Origin: Prorocentrum cordatum
Lineage: Eukaryota > Sar > Dinophyceae > Prorocentrales > Prorocentraceae
Length of the DNA: 64,000 bases
Reading direction: 5' to 3'
Assembly: GCA_963575745.1 (NCBI GenBank)
Contig: CAUYUJ010008546.1
Span: 149,469 to 213,468 of the forward strand
Shown here piece after piece: positions 10,601-19,673 of this stretch. Numbering within the stretch: position 1 is the first letter of the stretch; each line of letters begins with the position of its first letter. Under the pieces are notes generated by a model. It was not told where the DNA came from, ran no database searches, and was given only the letters and a program-made list of their open reading frames with translations. The translations under genes were made by a program, and so were the position numbers.

Positions 10601-11457
10601 AAAACAGATTGTCTTCTCACCGCATCGGCCCAGCTGCCGAGAACGAGAAGAACATCGAGGCATGCAAAACATTCTTCAAACAGAATGCACTGGATCGAGT
10701 GGCTTTGGGTCATGACCCTAATGTCCCTACAGCCGTATGGAGGGCAGCTGATGACACAGCACAGCCAGCCCCACCAGGCCCATTGCCTGATCCACTGCAA
10801 CCTGGACCGCAATCGATCAAAGCGTCGCAATCATCGACTCCAGAGCCTAAAGCAGAACAACAACCAGCAGATCAGCTCCCAAAAGCTGAGGCGGTACCGA
10901 TCCCTGATGACGGCACCGACCTCGAGGCAATGGAGCTGGAGGCAACTCCTGCCGAGGAGGAGCCTTCTCCACATGAGATGAATATATTGTCATGGCAGGA
11001 CAGCTGTGAGCGTTCTATGCACGAGGATACCAGCAAGCTCGGGATCTTCGACAACTCATGCACTATTCGCGAATGGAAGCTACAGGCAGGCGTCAAAGAT
11101 GACCATCCATACATGTGCCCAATGTTGCGGGGCACGAAAGCGATCAATGGATTTGCCTGCATCGAAGACCAGGAGTGGTACGAGCAGCTACTGCATGATG
11201 ATAGTGTGATAGCTCATGCGCCTGACATCGCACAATCTGGTTGTTTCCCAGAGTGGAAATGGATACCATTGCCACATTACGACGATGTACGTTATGGTCC
11301 TGAGCTAATTGATGAAGAATGGCTGGGAACAAACAAATACATGAGCAAAGACATCACGACTATGTTACGCCACGAGATTCACTACAAAAAGTTTTGGATC
11401 AACCAATTTCATGACAGACGTATTGATATCTGGGACAAAACAACAAAGAATGATTGA
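7690..11457 (+). CDS. Accessory ORF of the giant copia element, first part, function unknown
   Basis: The frame is open from 7630; the first ATG is at 7690 (MFAACEAKISEIG), only 57 nt after the pol stop. I do not recognise a family. The protein is soluble-looking, with no signal peptide and no membrane segment. Globular regions lie at about nt 7740-10240 and 10360-10740. They are separated by Pro/Asp/Thr-rich linkers at about 10270-10370 and 10750-10980, which suggests a multidomain polyprotein. The first region contains many conserved-looking His, Trp and Asp positions (HHSRAPTNVHELQKM, WGAHPNFDHHTSDL). The frame ends at TGA 11455-11457 but continues without any frame change into the next segment, so the two parts were most likely one protein. 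GC content and codon use match the upstream pol. Confidence 0.7.
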   Translation: MFAACEAKISEIGSNPDPSIHEMDQAQPLNLVGWPIGYDKEYDPNARDDDRVGFAYHAQTGRPRDPEDGYIYIHQRRADRSGEFDLRVPGESSIRELARFASVEAKKWASTESGSVGGNANYEYNAFTATPWLSFMRAMCMNSSLFNRNPSVQDSVRGLHDHLNATIPGSDRKCPPSNFTTMILKTEWMMIHNDWSKIGSAVLGQYTEDSVTDTQNYYNNGLTAPSDVYQNGLVTPCYAPKIDRAMAKLPTRPPGIARTSDTSGHIGHIVEDNLVTNTRAFSDLTQTKKFRRKLTTWLTARGGFGSIGSNSKTVATPSDHPNGWVAILDDPQETERTYRWTPYNEGNDFFGDAADHMSSNDPGMTPGNDVDPFELDHAKYSVFCGGRLVSTLLSDNGWHPLVQEGLGLLLHHAFGPSGHAYKWTNLYTDSTWIMHPKKGAKGAKRKKYPTFGIDELNAAQKRIDLAKASNTALVPLFMPCLNRAEYMGCATLEHLSTMIRDDIMMWAFSFGNYREWFRQNDTPIGQDCVLLPEAGYEGVRYGMEELRKQRFEKEESRINALPNNQFENTPEQRNMIRKIREARGLMFQSDNASIKKWRELNETIWEYWANDFPSSIKQRHYHRGLNAMVVWSANDIACANPGQNTIDMRRHHSRAPTNVHELQKMECEGGVPTLMPVHVLVDVSRFVDVMQYFRCPTVMGPGKAAQWGAHPNFDHHTSDLITIMQNRGITVLPSDHWVDTYDRVTPQAWHAKQNNHNMAMFTTQFCDAVCYRNFCALIQSLPSQPYPFRPPLLISVTDNQAYTQAKEIMAALEFREKLTNEWKRDLSLTTLMTQTANEMAHCAWMASCAEGTLPASLPAETGDTTEPTPGRSTRTPAPDPGDPDQTLPDNDPWVMAYNDLFQYLMLLIKEYPGAWASWHSLEKNELLEPKIVKTVEDAHAVAWVVFEQFLHQIKDLDGDDNATKSRLIAEENRLSSHRIGPAAENEKNIEACKTFFKQNALDRVALGHDPNVPTAVWRAADDTAQPAPPGPLPDPLQPGPQSIKASQSSTPEPKAEQQPADQLPKAEAVPIPDDGTDLEAMELEATPAEEEPSPHEMNILSWQDSCERSMHEDTSKLGIFDNSCTIREWKLQAGVKDDHPYMCPMLRGTKAINGFACIEDQEWYEQLLHDDSVIAHAPDIAQSGCFPEWKWIPLPHYDDVRYGPELIDEEWLGTNKYMSKDITTMLRHEIHYKKFWINQFHDRRIDIWDKTTKND

Positions 11458-14400
11458 AAGATTCCAAGCAATTGGAAATCATTTAAAGAAATGGTTGAAT
11501 GGAAATTCCGAGATCGCAAAGAAAGACACAATGGACCATCCATGGAAGCGGCAGTGGCACATTTCAAGAAATACGGTGAAAATGATGGATACACCGATTG
11601 GAACGACTACTATCCGATATTCATTATTCGTGCGTTCCAGAAGCATATTGACCCGCAGAAAAACAGAACCGAGATATGCGCCAAGCCGATTCCTGACGGA
11701 GGTGACCCCAGCACTTTTGACTGGAACAGCGTTATTGCTATTCGGTGCGTTGGTGGTCACAGTTGTGTCAACCCATCTTCAAAGCCATGGAACATGGGAT
11801 GGGAGAGCTTACAGTGGACAGATGTCAAATATCTCCATCATGGCACAGCATCCCGTGCCTGGAAGAACATATTGAAGACAGGGATCATTCCTGGATATGT
11901 TGAACCACATTCTCAGAGAGACAGAACTTACAAACCACCGCAGCGATCTGAGGCATTCTTCAGTTCTAGCACATATTTGAACAACGTTCAAAAGAACCCA
12001 CATACTTCAGTGGAATCGTACAAGTTCAACAGCTACAAGAACGAAGTCGAGCTGGTGATCAACATGGAAATCGCCACAAAAGCAGGTTGCAGATTTTGGT
12101 TGGGTGCTCAGGGCGCTATCATGACTGAGGACGTGGTACCCGCTGCGGCAATTATTGCAATTCGCCGCCTCAAACCACACCACATGCATGGCCAGCAGTT
12201 GTGGCCAGACGGCGACCCATGGGACTACCCGCCATTGGCAGCCAGAGAGCCATTGAGCAAGTACGAGATTTGCGCCTGCCTCCCTGGAGAACTTATTGAC
12301 GACCCACCTGGATTGGCACCTATCGACCCCGACCACGACATGGAGCCTCCAAGGACGACGCCAGCATCAGCACCCTCGGCCAGGCCGGGGGAAACCCCTG
12401 CTGGCCGTACATCCGCAGAGGACGCCTTGGACGAGCAAATAGTACGTGCTATGATTCAGGAGACCAATCACAAAGCAGATGATAAAGAATGGTTAATTGC
12501 ATTGTCACACTGTCGTGAAGCTCTTCGACCAATCACGTCAAAGATCATGCAAAAAGATTGGGATCGTCGTCCTGCATTTAACGATGTTCGAATGGGCGAC
12601 TTCATTGTCATTAAGAATTGGGGTTCTACCAAATGCTTCCACTACGACAACCACTGGCCCAAAGGCAATCACAATACCAAGATTGCCTTGTCCAAGGGAC
12701 ACATATATGGTCCAATCATCCATTTCGGCATCTTCGACAAGTTCTTTGCGGTACAAGTACCTATTCTCAACTACGGTTTACGATGGGTAAATATCTGGTA
12801 TAATGACAAAAGCATGCCCCTCAAGGGCGTCGTATTTGCATTACCGATTCGTATCGAAGAACACGCCATCGATCCAACATGGATGGAGACTGCCCTGAAA
12901 GGCCCGACATCATGCAGCGAGGAGATACTGCAGCACAAGATTAGCGGCAGCTTACCATACCTTGGAATGCCTAGCATCCATAGACCACGTATTCCGCGTA
13001 CACCACCAAGAAGGCCCGCTCCACGGACACCTGACCCAGACGAGCTGGTGGGCACACCTGCCGAGGACAACGCTCAGACGGGCGACATTCCTCGACTGGG
13101 TACAGCATCATCGCATGATCCACTGATCACCGTAATCGTGGACATATCAAATATCGTTCTTACTGCAGATGAGAGGGCTGTGAACGACAACATGAGGGCA
13201 GACCTCTCGGCAGACATCCAAGCAGAAGAGCAGATCGAGGCAAGCATCCTCGATAACATCATCGATCCGCCATCGAATTTCCTTGACCGTCCAGATTACG
13301 ACCCCGACGAGGATTCAAGATGGATTAGACAGTCTGATGATTGCCGCGTGTATTGTTGGACATCGGCGTTATTGGTGGATTCGCCTACGATCAAGATGAG
13401 GCAGATCATCGAGATACACAGTGGCGCAGACAGAATCGTAATGGACAAAATTCAGTCACATTTCCAATTTGAAATTCGATTTGGATCGAAAGCATGGAAT
13501 GCGGAGTCATATCAATTGAACTACAATCATACCCACAAGTGGGCACGTGACTTACCCAATTGTGGTGCAGATCATTTCTTCAAAAAGTTGGTACACTACC
13601 TCGACCCAGAGACTATCAAGGAGTCGACCACTGGCATCTTTCAATGGATTTCCAAAGTATACCAGAACATCTTGAAAGATAGTATTGTGGAGCTACCAGA
13701 TTTCGCCAAGGAAGTCATCCATGACAACCATCCTGCACTTCAGGCATTGCGTGACCTATACAAAAATTGTACTGCGACATGCGGCGATCCAGAGTTTCCT
13801 GTGTGGGAAGAGCTGGTGGAAACACCTGCTGCGCCTCGAGAGGAAGGCGCTGGGCAGGATATTCCCCAGGACCCAGGCAGTGTTGCGTCTGCAGCTCCCG
13901 ATCAGGAGACTATGGTACGTATCATAGCCGAGCAGACGGGACTCAAGCGCGAGGAGGGCGACAACGAGGCTAGCTTGCAGAAGCAGGCTCGCCGTCTTCG
14001 TGAGGAGAACGTATGCCATGGCGGTACTGAGGATACCGACAACGTCAAGATAGAGTACACAGGACTGCCAGGGGAAAGGTTGTCTCGGATCGAGATCGAG
14101 GGTTTAAGCAGATCGATCGCTTCCAGACCAAACACCGAGATCAATCGTGAGGCGATCAATCAGATCGGTCAGAGCCTCGCTCGCGGTCAGGACACCCGCT
14201 GGGGATCCCGCGATCACCTGACTTCGGCAGGGGCCCCCGAGACGATCTTGCATCCCATACCGCTCTGCAACAATTGCGGTCGAGATCTGTCCCTCGGGAT
14301 CGTCACAGGTAACGGCACACTCTGTGGTATATGTTGGCAATACACTGTGGCCGTAGGCGCCACAGGTAAGAGCACCGCCACACAGAGTGACCTCGCGTAC

Positions 14401-15426
14401 CTCCAGAAGTTGACGAACTGGATCAAGACGACGTTGTCCGAGGACCAGGTCGCGAGATACATGCAGGATGGCGCACATGTCATTATGACGGGTGCGCGAT
14501 CCCCCATAGGCACAGAGAAAGATCAGTTGCGGAGATTGGCCAATACGTCCAAAAAGAGGTATCAGAAGTGGGTCGAAGCCGGTAGCCCGCCTGCACATGA
14601 ATGCAGATTAATGGGCGAATCCGAGGACGACCGACCTCTGTACTACCCATACGCCAATCTCATTCAACGCTTTCTCAACGACCTCAGATTCCATCATCAG
14701 ATGACAGGAGCCCGCGTGAATGTCGGCAAGAAGCCCTGGAGAGTCGAGGACATGCGCGACGCGTGGGACATCCTTGACGTCAGTATTAGGACAGGACAGG
14801 CTGGTCGGAGAAAGTGGTGGCTGAACGAGGGACGCATTGACAGGCAGACGCGGCAGGCGCGCGGACTGATTACGGTTTCTCTCCCTCGAGGGGACGGAAC
14901 CCGTGAACAGTTCACCCAGCGCAAGCTTGCCGCGATTGCCAACGAGCTGATAGGCTCCCTCGATCCGTCACACACTGACCAGAGGGGGGGTAGTACAGGG
15001 ATGAGAACCGATCCAGATACACACTCCCAACAGTCCGATGACGCCATGGAGCCGCGGCCGCCGCCGCGCCCGCCGCCGCGCCCTGCTCCTGGCGACGCCG
15101 CTGCATCCAGCGCCTCAGGCGCGGAGGACTACATGCCCGCGATGCCGCGCGCCAAGAGAGCACGTACATCTGATTACGCAGCTTACTGGCGCCACAACCT
15201 CGAGGACAGCGATTGGGGTCTTCGATACTGGAGTTACTACATCAAATGTTGGATCTACATTGCGATCAACAACGATGAGTATGTGTACATCCAGGATATC
15301 ACGTACAACGATTGGTTCCGCAACTGGATCCCGAGGACAACTTGGGAAACGTTTACGACAAGCTATGTGACGTACAACGGCCAGAGGGTGTGGGACCGCA
15401 GGTTCTACAAGGACGGCGACGCGTAG
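11458..15426 (+). CDS. Accessory ORF, second part, with KptA/Tpt1-like domain
   Basis: It lies in the same frame as the preceding segment; the first ATG after the TGA is 11491. Near its N terminus is a match to the C-terminal lobe of KptA/Tpt1 RNA 2'-phosphotransferase: YLHHGTASRAWKNILKTGI (about 11830-11886), a variable Arg/Ser-rich loop, VELVINMEIATKAG, then FWLGAQGAIMTEDVVP (about 12094-12141). In the known family HGT lies in the NAD-binding site and NGV-x-T...VPP forms the end of the fold. The N-terminal QGHS lobe was not found, so activity is uncertain and a more general ADP-ribosyltransferase role is possible. Further along are a four-Cys zinc-ribbon candidate (CNNCGRDLS...LCGICW, about 14266-14340), several Pro-rich linkers, a Pro/Arg stretch (15045-15100) and a Tyr/Trp-rich C terminus. 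The stop is TAG 15424-15426. Confidence 0.72.
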   Translation, partial: KIPSNWKSFKEMVEWKFRDRKERHNGPSMEAAVAHFKKYGENDGYTDWNDYYPIFIIRAFQKHIDPQKNRTEICAKPIPDGGDPSTFDWNSVIAIRCVGGHSCVNPSSKPWNMGWESLQWTDVKYLHHGTASRAWKNILKTGIIPGYVEPHSQRDRTYKPPQRSEAFFSSSTYLNNVQKNPHTSVESYKFNSYKNEVELVINMEIATKAGCRFWLGAQGAIMTEDVVPAAAIIAIRRLKPHHMHGQQLWPDGDPWDYPPLAAREPLSKYEICACLPGELIDDPPGLAPIDPDHDMEPPRTTPASAPSARPGETPAGRTSAEDALDEQIVRAMIQETNHKADDKEWLIALSHCREALRPITSKIMQKDWDRRPAFNDVRMGDFIVIKNWGSTKCFHYDNHWPKGNHNTKIALSKGHIYGPIIHFGIFDKFFAVQVPILNYGLRWVNIWYNDKSMPLKGVVFALPIRIEEHAIDPTWMETALKGPTSCSEEILQHKISGSLPYLGMPSIHRPRIPRTPPRRPAPRTPDPDELVGTPAEDNAQTGDIPRLGTASSHDPLITVIVDISNIVLTADERAVNDNMRADLSADIQAEEQIEASILDNIIDPPSNFLDRPDYDPDEDSRWIRQSDDCRVYCWTSALLVDSPTIKMRQIIEIHSGADRIVMDKIQSHFQFEIRFGSKAWNAESYQLNYNHTHKWARDLPNCGADHFFKKLVHYLDPETIKESTTGIFQWISKVYQNILKDSIVELPDFAKEVIHDNHPALQALRDLYKNCTATCGDPEFPVWEELVETPAAPREEGAGQDIPQDPGSVASAAPDQETMVRIIAEQTGLKREEGDNEASLQKQARRLREENVCHGGTEDTDNVKIEYTGLPGERLSRIEIEGLSRSIASRPNTEINREAINQIGQSLARGQDTRWGSRDHLTSAGAPETILHPIPLCNNCGRDLSLGIVTGNGTLCGICWQYTVAVGATGKSTATQSDLAYLQKLTNWIKTTLSEDQVARYMQDGAHVIMTGARSPIGTEKDQLRRLANTSKKRYQKWVEAGSPPAHECRLMGESEDDRPLYYPYANLIQRFLNDLRFHHQMTGARVNVGKKPWRVEDMRDAWDILDVSIRTGQAGRRKWWLNEGRIDRQTRQARGLITVSLPRGDGTREQFTQRKLAAIANELIGSLDPSHTDQRGGSTGMRTDPDTHSQQSDDAMEPRPPPRPPPRPAPGDAAASSASGAEDYMPAMPRAKRARTSDYAAYWRHNLEDSDWGLRYWSYYIKCWIYIAINNDEYVYIQDITYNDWFRNWIPRTTWETFTTSYVTYNGQRVWDRRFYKDGDA

Positions 15427-15850
15427 TGTGCCGGCCGCAAGGCCCACTGCTCAAGAGCAGAACTTCCGTTCATCAAAGTTCGCCTTGAGCGGTGGCTAAT
15501 ACATTCTTTTAGGCCACTTCAATCTTTCACACAAGTGGCCATACACACATATAGATATCTTTTGCGATCACCGAGGCAGCCTCCTAAGGAGCAACGCCAA
15601 CGGGAGTCGCCAAACAGATTTTTATACATCATTTTCGTGTTCATCAACACGACATTTTCTCCTGGCCAGGTACCTGCTTTAACGCAGATTTGCATTTCTT
15701 TCAGGATCGCGTTCGTCAACACGATATGGGCATACATTTGCTTTTAGGCAGACTTGTGTTTGATTTCAAGATTGTGTTCATCAGCACGATCTTAGCATGT
15801 ATATTTTAACAATTTAACAATATTGCGTCGAGAATAATCTGATAGCTGGT
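15427..15850 (+). other. 3' tail of the giant element (possible 3' UTR / 3' LTR)
   Basis: This AT-richer non-coding stretch directly follows the accessory ORF. It begins with a small perfect hairpin (CTGCTC-AA-GAGCAG, 15449-15462). It contains three imperfect ~65-70 bp repeats whose shared core reads GTTCATCAACACGAT or close variants (about 15640, 15712 and 15769). It could be 3' UTR plus the start of the right LTR. Without the left LTR in the window this cannot be proved, and no polypurine tract stands out. Confidence 0.45.
15612..15805 (+). repeat. Three imperfect ~65-70 bp tandem repeats
   Basis: Each unit starts with CAGATTT/CAGACTT and carries GTGTTCATCAaCACGA or a close variant 25-30 nt further on. 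Units start at about 15614, 15686 and 15751. They are diverged, so the array is old. Confidence 0.6.
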
Positions 15851-16360
15851 GGCAACACCTGCCTCGCAAATCTTGCGAGGCGGTTTACGTTGCCTCGGTG
15901 CTCAGATCTTCTATCTCCGCCTACCTTTGTCTCATTCTTCTCCTCCCTCGAGTGCCGAAGCGTTTTGGGGGGCGCACCGAGGGGGCGGCAAAGACCGCCT
16001 GGAGAAGAAAAAGAGACCCAAGGTATCTCTTCTTACCTCAACTTGCAACTGGGCTCCGCTGACTTTTAGCCCAGCTGCCTTTCAGACTTAAGGTAAAGGA
16101 GTTCAGAGGTTACGGATTCCATCCTCCTGATCCCGAGTCCTGCCTTCACGGGCGGGATTCGGGACGGGGTGTGTGTATGGAACCCGTGTAATACCCTCGT
16201 ATATACTCCTTATCCTTACCTCTCCCGCACCTGGCCGTTTGGGCCCAGGTGCTGAGTTGGAGCGATCGTACCTTGATCGCTTGGGAGGGAAAGATATCCA
16301 TCTATCCCTCCATCTCTCTACCAACGGATCAGGGGTTCTGTACTCTTGTACTTCAACCCC
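15851..16360. other. Non-coding spacer with an imperfect hairpin
   Basis: No gene is visible. GC rises sharply compared with the element on the left. Positions 16131-16144 and 16151-16164 form a 14-nt inverted repeat (TCCCGAGTCCTGCC against GGCGGGATTCGGGA). Its two mismatches would pair as G-U in RNA. Confidence 0.5.
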
Positions 16361-16369
16361 ATACACAGC

Positions 16370-17000
16370 ACTGCCTTGCCTTGCGTTGCTTTGCATTGCC
16401 TTGCATTGGTTTGCATTACTTTTCATTTGCATTGCTTTGCAATGTCATTGTTATCGCATGTCTACTGCATTACATTGCATTGTATTGCTTTACATTGTGT
16501 GGATTGTTTCGCATTGCTGCGCATTGGTTTGCATTTATTTGTTTCAGGTTGCACTACAATGCGTTAAGTTGTACTGCGTTGCGCTGTTTTGCATTGATTT
16601 GCATGGCGTTGCATTGCTTTGCATGGCGTTGCATTGCTTTGCGTTGATGTGCATGGCTTGCATGACTTTGCATTATGGTTCGATTCCTTGCATGTTGTCT
16701 GCATTTCGTTGCATTGATTTGTATGGTTTGCTCATTTGTAGTGCATTGCTATTGCATTGCGTTGCGTTGCTTGGCATTTCATTGCAGTGCGTTGTGTTGC
16801 CTTGCTGCTTCGCATTGCTCTTCATTGCTTTGCAGCGCTATGCATTGCTTTGTATAGCTTTGCAGTGTTCTGCATGGCCTTGCATTGCCTTGCATTGCTT
16901 TGCGTTGCTTTGTGCTGCGTTTCACTGCTTTGCATTGTTTTGGGTTGATTTGCGTTGCACTGCATTTCTTTGCATGGCTTTGCAAAGCATTGATTGCATC
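16370..17000 (+). repeat. Degenerate GCATT/TTGCA pentamer-decamer satellite array
   Basis: About 630 bp is made almost wholly of TTGCATTGCT-like words. Reading frames through it (up to ~290 codons, Cys/Leu/Ala/His-rich) are a product of the repeat and not genes. The right flank carries GATGGACTGCAGCACCAAGATTG-type sequence rich in GGTGCAA-related words, seen again in inverse orientation at the array at 52.9 kb. Confidence 0.9.
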
Positions 17001-17239
17001 AGATGGACTGCAGCACCAAGATTGCACCACATCTATGGCACCAGCTAGATCGCGTCGCATAGGTTGCAAGGGATCACTGTTAGTGGTCCGCGCTGGCTAA
17101 GATATATAGCGACACGGAGACTGATCTATATAGTTAGAGTGTCTGTGAGCTCGAAAGATAGAGAGACCGATAGACATCAAATGGCCTTCGGCCCGTCCCG
17201 CCACCGTGCTTGGGTTGTTGGTCTGAGTCCTACGGATGT

Positions 17240-17800
17240 GTCGTGGGGTCTCTTCGGATCGCTCTCGGGGGCCTTTGGGGGGGGGGGGAGTTTGGGGGCC
17301 TCTCGGGGGCCTGTGGAGGGCTTCTTGGCCAGGGGCCTCTTGGGCTGGGGGCCTCTTGGGTGCCTCTCGGAGCCTCTTGGAGGCTTCTTGGGGGCCTGTT
17401 GGGGCCTCCTGGGGGCTTCTCGGGGCCGAGGGCTCGAAGTGTCTGTTCGGGTCTCCCGTCTGGGCCCCTCTTGGAGCTGTCTTCGGGGCCTCTTGGGCCG
17501 TTTTGGGGCTCTGTTTGAGGCCTCCTCGGCTGTCTTGTTGCGATATGGGGGCCTCTTGGGCCGTCTTGGAGCGTCGGGAAGCCGAAAAGGCGACAACACC
17601 AAAATCATTCAATAACTTAAAGACAATTAATTATGTTTACCTCTTGGGTCCCTCTTGGGGGTGCCTTGGGGCCTCCTTGGAGCTTCTTGAAGGCCTCTTT
17701 GGCCGCCTTGATGCCATCTTGGGAGCCTGGTTGCGATCGATCATGGCGCGACTTGGACGCCTCTAGGATCATCTGGGCGGCCTCCCGGGCTTCCTTGGCC
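17240..17800 (+). repeat. GGCC-CTCTTGGG low-complexity repeat family
   Basis: Short words GGGGGCCTCTTGGG and GGGCCGTCTTGGAGC are repeated with variation. A spacer at about 17572-17640 (GTCGGGAAGCCGAAAAGG... then AT-rich) matches the spacer inside the 27 kb higher-order array and, inverted, about 24560-24620. No coding signal is present. Confidence 0.85.
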
Positions 17801-17976
17801 CGCTTTGGGACCCCCCTGGCTTTCAGAAGACGCATGCGACACACCCTGGGAACTCCCAGCAATTCCTGGCAGCGCCCAGGAAACCGGAGGTCTGGGCCCT
17901 GAAGAACTTTACAAACCTTCTACCTCTCAGGGCTGCGTGAGCCTTGGGGCACTTCGCTTCGTGCCAGACGCACGGT

Positions 17977-18090
17977 GGCGGATGACGGGAAGCGCCTCCG
18001 GCGTGCACCGTTGGTTCAGGGGCTTAATTTTCTTTAACTAAGGGGTACCGATTCCATCCCGCACCTCGCTGGCGGATGACGGGAAGCGTC
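17977..18090 (+). repeat. Dispersed 45-bp repeat copy and local duplication
   Basis: Positions 17989-18033 are identical to 24507-24551 over 45 bp (GAAGCGCCTCCGGCGTGC ... CTTAATTTTCT). In addition TGGCGGATGACGGGAAGCG occurs at about 17977 and again at about 18070. Both copies of the 45-mer abut GGCC-type repeats. Confidence 0.85.
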
Positions 18091-18137
18091 TTCGAGGTAC
18101 GAGAAGCAAGCGGGACGTTCTGGCTGAATCTTTGAGT

Positions 18138-18143
18138 AAATAA

Positions 18144-18184
<41 letters not shown>

Positions 18185-18190
18185 TATATT
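18138..18190. repeat. TA dinucleotide microsatellite
   Basis: A nearly pure (TA)n tract of ~50 bp, interrupted once by TG. Confidence 0.95.
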
Positions 18191-18239
18191 ATATCTATGG
18201 GTTGCGGGGCCGCACGGGAGTTTTCGTTGGCGGATTCCC

Positions 18240-18585
18240 CAAAATGGCCATTTCGCTCGAGACATCCTCGAACAATCGAGGTGTTGGAGGCTATCGTTTA
18301 AGACGTCTTATGTTAAAAATGACGGTTTCGCTCGAGACATCCTCAAAAAATCGGGATGTTGAAAAATATCAAAAATTTTTGTTATGCATGAAAAATGAGC
18401 GTTTCGCTCGAGACATCCTCGAAAAAATGAGATGCCGACAGAGGTGTTTTAGAACCTCTTATGTTAAAAATGACGTTTTCGCTCGGGACGTCCTCAGAAA
18501 ATGAGCAGGTGGTCTGCCGTGCTCCTGTGTGGAGCACGGCAGACCACGGCCATTTCGCTCGAGACATCCTCAAAAAATCGAGGTG
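18240..18585 (+). repeat. Five-unit 75-76 bp tandem array
   Basis: The core CGCTCGAGACATCCTC starts at 18254, 18329, 18405, 18480 (as CGCTCGGGACGTCCTC) and 18556, so spacing alternates 75, 76, 75, 76. Between cores lie ATGTTAAAAATGAC and AAAAATCG-rich stretches. A single further copy of the core occurs at about 23772 and a degraded inverse one at about 27985-28010. The array runs directly into the 20-bp minisatellite. Confidence 0.9.
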
Positions 18586-19672
18586 TGGTCTGCCGTGCTC
18601 CTGTGTGGTCTGCCGTGCTCCTGTGGTCTGCCGTGCTCCCCACAGGAGCACGGCAGACCGCGCGTAGGAACCGAGAGGAGCACGGCAGACCAAGACGAGG
18701 AGCACGGCAGACCAGGCTTAGGAACCGAGAGGAGCACGGCAGACCAAGACGAGGAGCACGGCAGACCAGGCACCAAGAGCGCCCTCAAGACGACGGAAAG
18801 GATGACCAAGACGAGGAGCACGGCAGACCAAGACGAGGAGCACGGCAGACTATGCCCTAAGAGTGCCCTCAAGACGGCCGAACAACGGCAGACCCCATAG
18901 GAGCACGGCAGACCACAGAAGAGCACGGCAGACCAACAGGAGCACGGCAGACCACACAGAGCACACGGCAGACCACACAGGAGCACGGCAGACCACAAAG
19001 GAGCACGGCAGACCACACAAGAGCACGGCAGACCCCACAAGAGCACGGCAGACCCCACAGGAGCACGGCAGACCCCACAGGAGCACGGCAGAGCAGACCC
19101 AAAAGGAGCACGGCAGACCACACAGGAGCAAGGCAAACCACAGGAGCACGGCAGACCACACAGGAGCACGGCAGACCCCACAGTAGCAAGGCAGACCCCA
19201 AAGGAGCACGGCAGACCACCGGAGCACGGCAGACCACACAGGAGTACGGCAGACCCCACATGAGCACGGCAAATCCCAAATGAGCACGGCAGACCACAAG
19301 AGCACGGCAGACCACACAGGAGCACGGCAGACTCCACAGGAGCACGGCAGACCACAAAGGAGCACGGCAGACCACACAGGAGCCCGGCAGACGCCACAGG
19401 AGCACGGCAGACGCCACAGGAGCACGGCGGAACCCACAGGAGCACGGCAGACCGCGCGCGGGTACAACATAAACGCGCCTTTTTGTTGTACCCCGAACGC
19501 CGCTGGCGTTTCCCCAACAGGAGCACGGCAGATCTCACAGGCGCGCGGCAGACCCCAAATGAGCACGGCCGACCACAGGAGCACGGCAGACCCCAAATGA
19601 GTACGGCAGACCCCAAAAGAGCACCGTAGACGCCTCAGGAGCACGGCTGACCACACAGGAGCACGGCAGCCT
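18509..19672. repeat. 20-bp minisatellite GGAGCACGGCAGACCACACA
   Basis: Several dozen copies of a ~20 bp unit, mostly in GAGCACGGCAGACC orientation. At its left end the orientation flips: 18509-18525 and 18531-18547 are perfect 17-bp inverted arms round TGTGT, and a second flip lies at 18586-18661. The interior contains unrelated inserts, one a 10-bp perfect hairpin (19460-19469 with 19484-19493). Because 20 is not a multiple of 3, all frames stay open, which creates long false reading frames rich in CRAPVWSAVLLCGLPC words on the minus strand. Confidence 0.95.
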
Positions 19673-19673
19673 G

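Larger units (their letters stand above)
1..15850 (+). mobile_element. Giant Ty1/copia-like LTR retroelement, 5' end outside window
   Basis: The domain order gag, protease, integrase, reverse transcriptase, RNase H is that of the Ty1/copia superfamily. It is followed in the same orientation by a ~7.7 kb extra reading frame and a ~420 bp AT-richer tail that may hold the 3' UTR or 3' LTR. The left LTR lies outside the window because gag is already open at base 2, so LTRs and target-site duplications cannot be checked here. The segment is visibly less GC-rich than everything to its right. It carries three 1-nt frame changes and two in-frame stops, so as sequenced it is either recently decayed or affected by indel errors. 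The right boundary near 15850 is an estimate from where composition changes. Confidence 0.85.

Noticed and set aside
16675-16690. GGTTCGATTCC as a tRNA T-loop
   Set aside because: It sits in the pentamer satellite with no matching acceptor stem or anticodon arm around it.
16173-17048. 291-codon plus-strand frame, and similar frames at 52.9-53.7 kb
   Set aside because: Translation of the pentamer satellite; Cys/Leu/His- or Lys/Gln/Asn-rich periodic peptides without other support.
18509-19672. CRISPR-like array (about 20-bp repeats)
   Set aside because: Units are directly tandem without unique spacers, in a eukaryotic genome, with no cas genes.
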